A DNA stretch of 64,000 bases from Adiantum capillus-veneris (Eukaryota > Streptophyta > Polypodiopsida > Polypodiales > Pteridaceae). The position numbers and the translations under genes were made by a program. The notes under the pieces are model-generated. The model saw only the letters and a program-made list of their open reading frames with translations. It did not search any database and had not been told where the DNA came from. This document shows positions 59,235-64,000 of the stretch, piece by piece. Numbering within the stretch: position 1 is the stretch's first letter; each line of letters opens with the position of its first letter. The DNA is taken from assembly GCA_014529385.2 (NCBI GenBank), contig CM043943.1, positions 97,494,355 through 97,558,354 on the forward strand, in the 5' to 3' direction.

Positions 59235-60043
59235 TGCTTAACTTGCAAAAGCTTTTTTCTTCTTTACAAGGAGGCGTGTATACCCTCTTATACTAGGACA
59301 TAGATTAAAACTTCAAATGGTACATTTCCTTGTACCAAAGGTAAGACAAATGGTTGATCTGATGCCAGAACCTCAAAAAACCGCTCCCCACCTAGCATGG
59401 TGTCAATGACGTGCTGGTAGTGAGCCTTCAAGTCCAGTATTACCTTGATTGAGCGTACACGTGTTGGTATGTGTGATCTGTCTTGAGGTAGGTTGTACTG
59501 ATTCATGTGAAGCTTAGAGGTGCTTAGTCACTGTCCAAGCTTGTGGGAAAGGGTGGTGTTCTTTCTTGAAACAAACTCAGTAGATCCCTAGTTTCTCTAG
59601 TGAGAGTGTGAGCCAATGCTTCCGTTATCTGTGCTGCAGCATCAGGTGCGACTTGAAAACTGACTGTGATAATTACCTCGGTGACTTGAGTTACCCGATT
59701 CTCAAAGTAGAATAGTGTTGATTCTCTATTGTGCAGAGCTCCTTCCATTTTGTTGTTGTGGGTTGGTTGTAGGTTGCGGACATGGTTTCGACCTTCTCCT
59801 TCTTCTTCTTGGCACTCGGCCTATGTATATCCACTGGGTTTGGCGTGTTGGTTGACTCTCCCACTGCAAATCGATTACCGTTACGCCTGGAACTCGAGCT
59901 TCGATGGAGATGCGGAGTTCGTCTAGTTATGCTTGGATCTCTTCATCTTCTCTCATCCAATTAGTAAATCTTGCTAGCCATTCATCCATTCACAATAGTT
60001 TAGGGGTTTCAGTATTGTAAACTGAAGGGTTTCATGAAAAGAT
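59235..60043 (-). other. Leader of the Tat element with two unrecognised frames
   Basis: Two minus-strand frames (59,748-59,524 and 59,506-59,288) read VAPDAAAQITEALAHTLTRE and LKAHYQHVIDTMLGGERFFE and may be remnants of one protein. Some Tat/Ogre elements carry an extra frame ahead of gag. Whether this is one cannot be decided by eye. Confidence 0.4.
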
Positions 60044-60062
60044 CCTTAGTGGGGGCACCAAA
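60044..60062 (-). promoter_or_regulatory. Primer-binding site candidate
   Basis: Directly after the upstream LTR the minus strand reads TTTGGTGCCCCCACTAAGG. TGGTGCCCCCA would pair with a tRNA ending in TGGGGGCACCA. Which tRNA this is cannot be settled by eye. Confidence 0.6.
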
Positions 60063-60273
60063 TGACGGGAGCAAAGCGAACCCCGAACCCCCCACGGCCT
60101 CTAAAACACCGGGGACCGAATGGAGCGCCTCGAGCCTGTCATGGTAAAGCAAATAGGGGGCACCACCTAGCTTCAATGGCTAGGACGCAAACAACACACC
60201 ACCATAACAAAGTTTTCATCCAAGAGAGATGGATGCTTGGGAGTAATGATGAAGAGGAAGGGAAATGAGATCA

Positions 60274-60313
<40 letters not shown>

Positions 60314-61611
60314 GGTATAGCGGCTTAGTACTTAGGAACCACAGAAGGATGGCGAATCCACACACCCTTCACACATACACAAGCTCACTCCAAACACAAG
60401 ACTAGGTGGCGATTCCACACACCTCACATGGGCAAAACATTGCAGGAAAAAATACTCACAAAACCTCAAGCTTTATTTAGAGAATAAGGCGATGAAATGG
60501 GGAGCATAGGGTAGAAGAAATGAGAAGGGAGAGAGTGGTAGAGCACATGGCGGATATGTGGGAGTTGATGGCGAAGACTCACACGAGGGTTATGGCCATC
60601 ATCCTTCATTTAGCTGCCCTTCATCTTCCATAGCCCAAGGGTGTAGAGGTCATGCTCAAGACGAGCATGGTGATTGCGGTGATGGTGATGGTGTGGGTGT
60701 GTGTGTGTGCACTAGGCACACAAAGTGCATAGTGTATTCTTTGGTGATGTTGTGTGTGTCTTTAGTGTGATGGTGACCCCTCTTTATATAGGGGAGGAGG
60801 GGGGAGAAATTCTAGAATTTAGAAATGAAGAAATCATTATCTACATAGGCCATGTGACTGTGGGCCCCACTTGTCTGGCTGTGTGTATATGTGCCAGAAC
60901 AGCAGTCTCATGAGAGAGAGACTAAGAGAGAGAGATGGGTTGATGAAAAAAAGTGAGAGGTGACATGGAGAATAAAGTAATTACAAGAGGGGAGTGTGTT
61001 CAGAGGTGAATCTGTGTGCATATGTGTGTGAACACAAGAAAAATCAGGTAACCACTGGGTGGGGATGGGTCCGTGTGCACCTTTTTCAATGAAACTGAGT
61101 GTGTGTGAGTGTGGGGGAGGTTATTTAGCTACAAGACAAGATACATGGTGCCCTTTAGAGATAGGGGAGGTATTTGGGTCATGGGATATGATAGGAGAGA
61201 GAAAGGGGGGGTGGGGTATACTATTTTGGAAGATAGCGTAAGTTGCATGTGAGTTAGGGTGCATTATTGGTGAGCTAGAATGCATTATTGGTGAGAGGTG
61301 GGGTAGCTTGAGGGGAGAGAGAAAGGAGAAAGGACAAGGGGAAAAGAGAGGGGGTTGACCTTTTGAGTGGAGGAGAGGAAAAGGGACAAACGGCGGGGCA
61401 ACAGTGAAGAAAAAGGAGGCAAGGTGGGGATGGGCTGCCCCGCAGGCATGAGGTGGCCTATTTTACCTTTCTCATATATTTACATAATCATACCTTTTTT
61501 TTTTTCTTACTTTTTCCAATGTCTTTTATCACTCCCTCTCTAAGAGGGGTTTTCATGGGGTGGGGACGAGAGAAGAGGGGTATAGGAGCTTGGCTTGTGA
61601 AAAGCCCCCAT

Positions 61612-61613
<2 letters not shown>
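60063..61613 (-). repeat. 5' LTR of the Tat element
   Basis: Near-identical to 52,359-53,923, with the same GA run (about 60,276-60,306). TATATAGGGG at about 60,785 (plus strand) has an equivalent in the other LTR. In element orientation I did not find a convincing TATA box. Confidence 0.93.
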
Positions 61614-61688
<75 letters not shown>

Positions 61689-61704
61689 TACATACATACA
61701 TACA

Positions 61705-61770
<66 letters not shown>

Positions 61771-61795
61771 TATATATGTATATATATATATGGGA
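61614..61795. repeat. AT run followed by ACAT tetranucleotide array
   Basis: An AT dinucleotide run (61,614-61,682) passes into CATA tetranucleotides (to about 61,760) and back to AT. It adjoins the gypsy LTR and is probably the expanded other half of the original AT target. Confidence 0.95.
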
Positions 61796-62205
61796 GAGAG
61801 AGAAGGAGAGGTGATAAGCATCACTCAAATACGAGAGAGACAATGATATAATGTAATGGAACTTTATATTAATCACCACGAGATACAATACAAGTACTTC
61901 AAGTACTCAAATAGGTACTTCAAAGTACATTTTTTGATTGCAAATGGTACTCTAGAGTACCTTGATAGATACTCCACAATAATTGTGCTATGAAAGTATC
62001 TTTGATACACAATATAAGTACTTTCTAAAAAACTAAATGGCTCATCCCCAAACCCAAGCTAGAGGAGGCTAAAGTCCCAAATATAGGGAGTGTGTTTTCC
62101 TAGATAACAACACTCTATACAAGATGATCTAATGCCTCAAATGTCTCTCAATTGTGTGTGTGTGTGTGTGTGTGTTTGTGCTCTCTATAGAACTGGTATC
62201 ATGGT
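61796..62205 (+). repeat. Possible copia LTR end with primer site
   Basis: Sequence with TACTTCAAGTACTC and CAAGTACTT motifs leads through a TG run (62,154-62,174) to CTGGTATCATGGTCC at about 62,189. The TGGTATCA core resembles the initiator-Met tRNA primer site of copia elements. No gag follows, and the upstream LTR boundary is unclear. Confidence 0.3.
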
Positions 62206-62589
62206 CCTTGAACCTCCACTTTTAGAAAACCTCTTTATCATGCGTGTTAAAGAAACATTTTAAAAACCCCTCTTAGCATACATATTTTCATAAATAATGA
62301 TCCCTCTTCCTTTAAAACTTATAGATGTTTTTTCAAGAATGATTTCCAAAACCCCTTCTATCAATATGAACCTGTAACTTGCTTGAATTTTAAAAACCCT
62401 CTAAGAACTCACATGCTATACTTATAAATTTCAATGTGAAACCCTTGGGGTCCTGGTACATCTTTATAGGGGGATATTTCCAGGCGAGCAGTTTTTGGTG
62501 AGCGCTTTTTAGGAATCGGGTGAGAAAATTCCTAAAAAGATTCTCTCTTCCTCCTTGTTGACTCTTTCGTCTTTTCCATATCTCTATCT

Positions 62590-62591
<2 letters not shown>

Positions 62592-62669
<78 letters not shown>
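62592..62669. repeat. GA microsatellite
   Basis: Two GA runs separated by a GG interruption near 62,631. Ser-Leu frames on the minus strand are artefacts. Confidence 0.95.
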
Positions 62670-62670
<1 letters not shown>

Positions 62671-62806
62671 GAGACATAGTCAAGGATATGGAAGCTAAAC
62701 AAATTGTTTCAAAAACAATCGAGACAAGGGTACTTAAAACAAGAACACCCATTAATAATAAAAAAGTTACATTTTATTAAACTTGCATTACATAAGCAAG
62801 AAGTGT

Positions 62807-63060
62807 TCATCTTCTGGAAGGCCCGGTTTTAGGAGTTGATGGGCTGCCTTCGAGTGGCAAATTAAGATTCACCACGTTCCCTAGCTGCTGCGTCATTTCC
62901 TCCTCATCCTCCTCTGTGATGAGCCCAATCTTCTTCCAGCAAGAGAAAGCAAATTGTCCCGTCTCGTTCAAATTGATTAAGCTCCGCATATTGAGTTCCT
63001 TGCGGCATCGATAGAGGAGATACACATTGATGGTTGCCTTTAGAGCCTCCCTAAATCAGT
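62807..63060 (-). CDS. Unrecognised coding fragment
   Basis: The minus strand reads EALKATINVYLLYRCRKELN, then SLINLNETGQFAFSCWKKIG and a Glu-rich linker (ITEEDEEEMTQQLG), ending at a stop near 62,809. The frame is open upstream to about 63,060 and its composition is protein-like. I do not recognise a family. It lies 340 bp downstream of the SWIM-domain frame on the same strand and could be a later exon of the same gene or an independent fragment. Confidence 0.35.
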
Positions 63061-63399
63061 CGGCTCCATACAATGCCTCTCCGTTGGGAATGGCTTCCAT
63101 GGCATCCCACGCAGACTTGATTTTACTCTCAAGATCGTCGGAAATCGTGAAAAGAAAGAGAGGTGTGCTACGAAGCTAGTGGACGCTTTCACAAAAATAA
63201 CTCAAGATATGGAAATTTATAGGCACTGTGGTAATATTATATTACTTTTTACACGATTTGACACATAAACAACCAGTACTCAAATATGAAAAATAGCTGC
63301 AAATGAATGTATTCAAATGTGGCCATCATAAGATAAAATTTGAAAGTAGTACAGTTGTCTAGGTAAAGCATACTAAGAAAAAGTGTCCATTGACAAATG

Positions 63400-64000
63400 T
63401 TATGCATCCATGCCTGGATAAGTCCGGCTTCGGTTCAGTGCCCTGAAGATATCAACATCTGCCAGGATTGGTTGATGGATAAACATGTTCTCATTTTGGC
63501 TTATCCCTAGCACGCGCAGATAAATAAAATACAAATGTTTACATTCAAGATATGGTTTTTGCTTTGACACCCGTTCCATGAAGTCTGGACATGTGCACGA
63601 TGGATGGTGGCTAATACAAACTTTGTACATCCCGACATAACCATCTTCACTTTTTGTCTCTATTTTGAAGACCTCATTAACACCATCTGCTACACATATC
63701 TCTTCTACGACCTTCGCTCTCAGGGCTAGTGCTAAACTAATCTTGCGAGTAGCATCCTCGAAAATGGAAGTCCAATACCGTACACACAGACCATCTCGCA
63801 CTATGGCTCTTGCACTGCCTTCAGGAGTGGATGTATCTTTTGACTTGAAACGAGAGTTTGCCATATTTTGTTCTTGAGCAACTGGTGTTACATTAGATAC
63901 TCCTTCTTTGCTTAGCTCCACTTGATACCCCCCTTCATGCAATATTTGCACCTCATCCTCCGATAGGTTGGTGCCCACATGCACGGGCCAAGTGTGTGGT
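63400..64000 (-). CDS. SWIM zinc-finger protein, partial at window edge
   Basis: The minus-strand frame is open from the right edge of the window to the stop at 63,400, so the N-terminus is outside the window. The C-terminal part reads MYKVCISHHPSCTCPDFMER, then YLECKHLYFIYLRVLGIS. That is the C-x-C-x(n)-C-x-H pattern of a SWIM finger, followed by NMFIHQPILADVDIFRALNR. SWIM fingers bind DNA or protein and are found in MULE/FAR1-type transposases and in some plant regulatory proteins. No transposase core is visible in the part available. This is the longest frame outside the gypsy element without visible lesions. It could be a host gene or the tail of a MULE-derived one. Confidence 0.65.
   Translation of the reverse strand, partial: PHTWPVHVGTNLSEDEVQILHEGGYQVELSKEGVSNVTPVAQEQNMANSRFKSKDTSTPEGSARAIVRDGLCVRYWTSIFEDATRKISLALALRAKVVEEICVADGVNEVFKIETKSEDGYVGMYKVCISHHPSCTCPDFMERVSKQKPYLECKHLYFIYLRVLGISQNENMFIHQPILADVDIFRALNRSRTYPGMDA

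Larger units (their letters stand above)
52359..61613 (-). mobile_element. Ty3/gypsy Tat-lineage LTR retrotransposon
   Basis: Two long, very similar LTRs (52,359-53,923 and 60,063-61,613), each ending TG...CA, enclose a minus-strand interior in the order leader, gag, protease, RT, RNase H, archaeal-type RNase H and integrase. The second RNase H domain (YFDGAYKRASNK...) places it in the Tat/Ogre group of plant gypsy elements. A polypurine tract lies next to the downstream LTR and a primer-site candidate next to the upstream one. The element inserted in the AT tract at the edge of the right inverted repeat. AT repeats on both sides prevent a clean 5-bp target duplication call. Stops and frameshifts show that it is not autonomous. 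Confidence 0.95.

Noticed and set aside
61453-61888. Tyr-Ile and Thr-His repeat proteins on both strands
   Set aside because: Products of the AT and ACAT simple repeats.

Overview
This window looks like repeat-rich intergenic DNA from a large land-plant nuclear genome. The evidence is a Tat-type Ty3/gypsy retrotransposon with two RNase H domains, Ty1/copia fragments, CACTA (En/Spm) transposons with plant-type transposase domains, spliced coding exons, pentatricopeptide-repeat (PPR) pseudogenes and many long GA, TA and CA runs. The abundant PLS-like PPR debris and the transposase types make a fern or other seed-free vascular plant plausible, but the sequence alone does not prove it. I see no rRNA or tRNA gene and no intact host gene. 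Almost every coding region is broken by stops or frameshifts. The one possible exception is a SWIM-finger reading frame that runs off the right edge.

Layout: 1-5,555 is satellite-like DNA (about 223/205-bp units, their diverged relatives and a 49-bp GC-rich array). 5,560-7,221 is a decayed DUF7869-type transposase and 7,868-8,418 a gypsy gag scrap. 8,659-13,753 is CACTA copy A on the plus strand, bounded by an AAA target-site duplication. 13.8-35.8 kb holds debris: a possible SINE, PPR pseudogene pieces, a copia gag-protease fragment, an FCP1-like (HAD) phosphatase fragment, a minus-strand gag-protease element, several local repeats and long stretches without recognisable genes.

35,838-52,358 is the most interesting region. 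It reads as one large inverted-repeat DNA transposon (about 11 kb without its nested insert). It carries a decayed transposase on the plus strand and, on the minus strand, multi-exon passenger coding sequence with an FCP1-like HAD domain and a coiled-coil/RING-H2-like protein. Its noncoding parts are packed with the 10-bp palindrome GGTAGCTACC. CACTA copy B (43,628-49,160) inserted into one of these palindrome arrays with an ATG target duplication, and an uninterrupted paralogue of the target survives at 40.6-40.7 kb. Copy B has lost the transposase C-terminal half and carries a 12-unit, 173-bp tandem array that copy A lacks.

A 9.25-kb Tat-lineage gypsy element (52,359-61,613, minus strand) inserted at the AT-rich edge of the right inverted repeat. 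Its gag-pro-RT-RH-aRH-IN order is complete but broken by stops and frameshifts. The last 2.4 kb contains microsatellites, a possible copia LTR end, an unrecognised coding fragment and the SWIM-domain coding region. The nesting order is: large inverted-repeat element first, then CACTA copy B inside it and the gypsy element at its edge.
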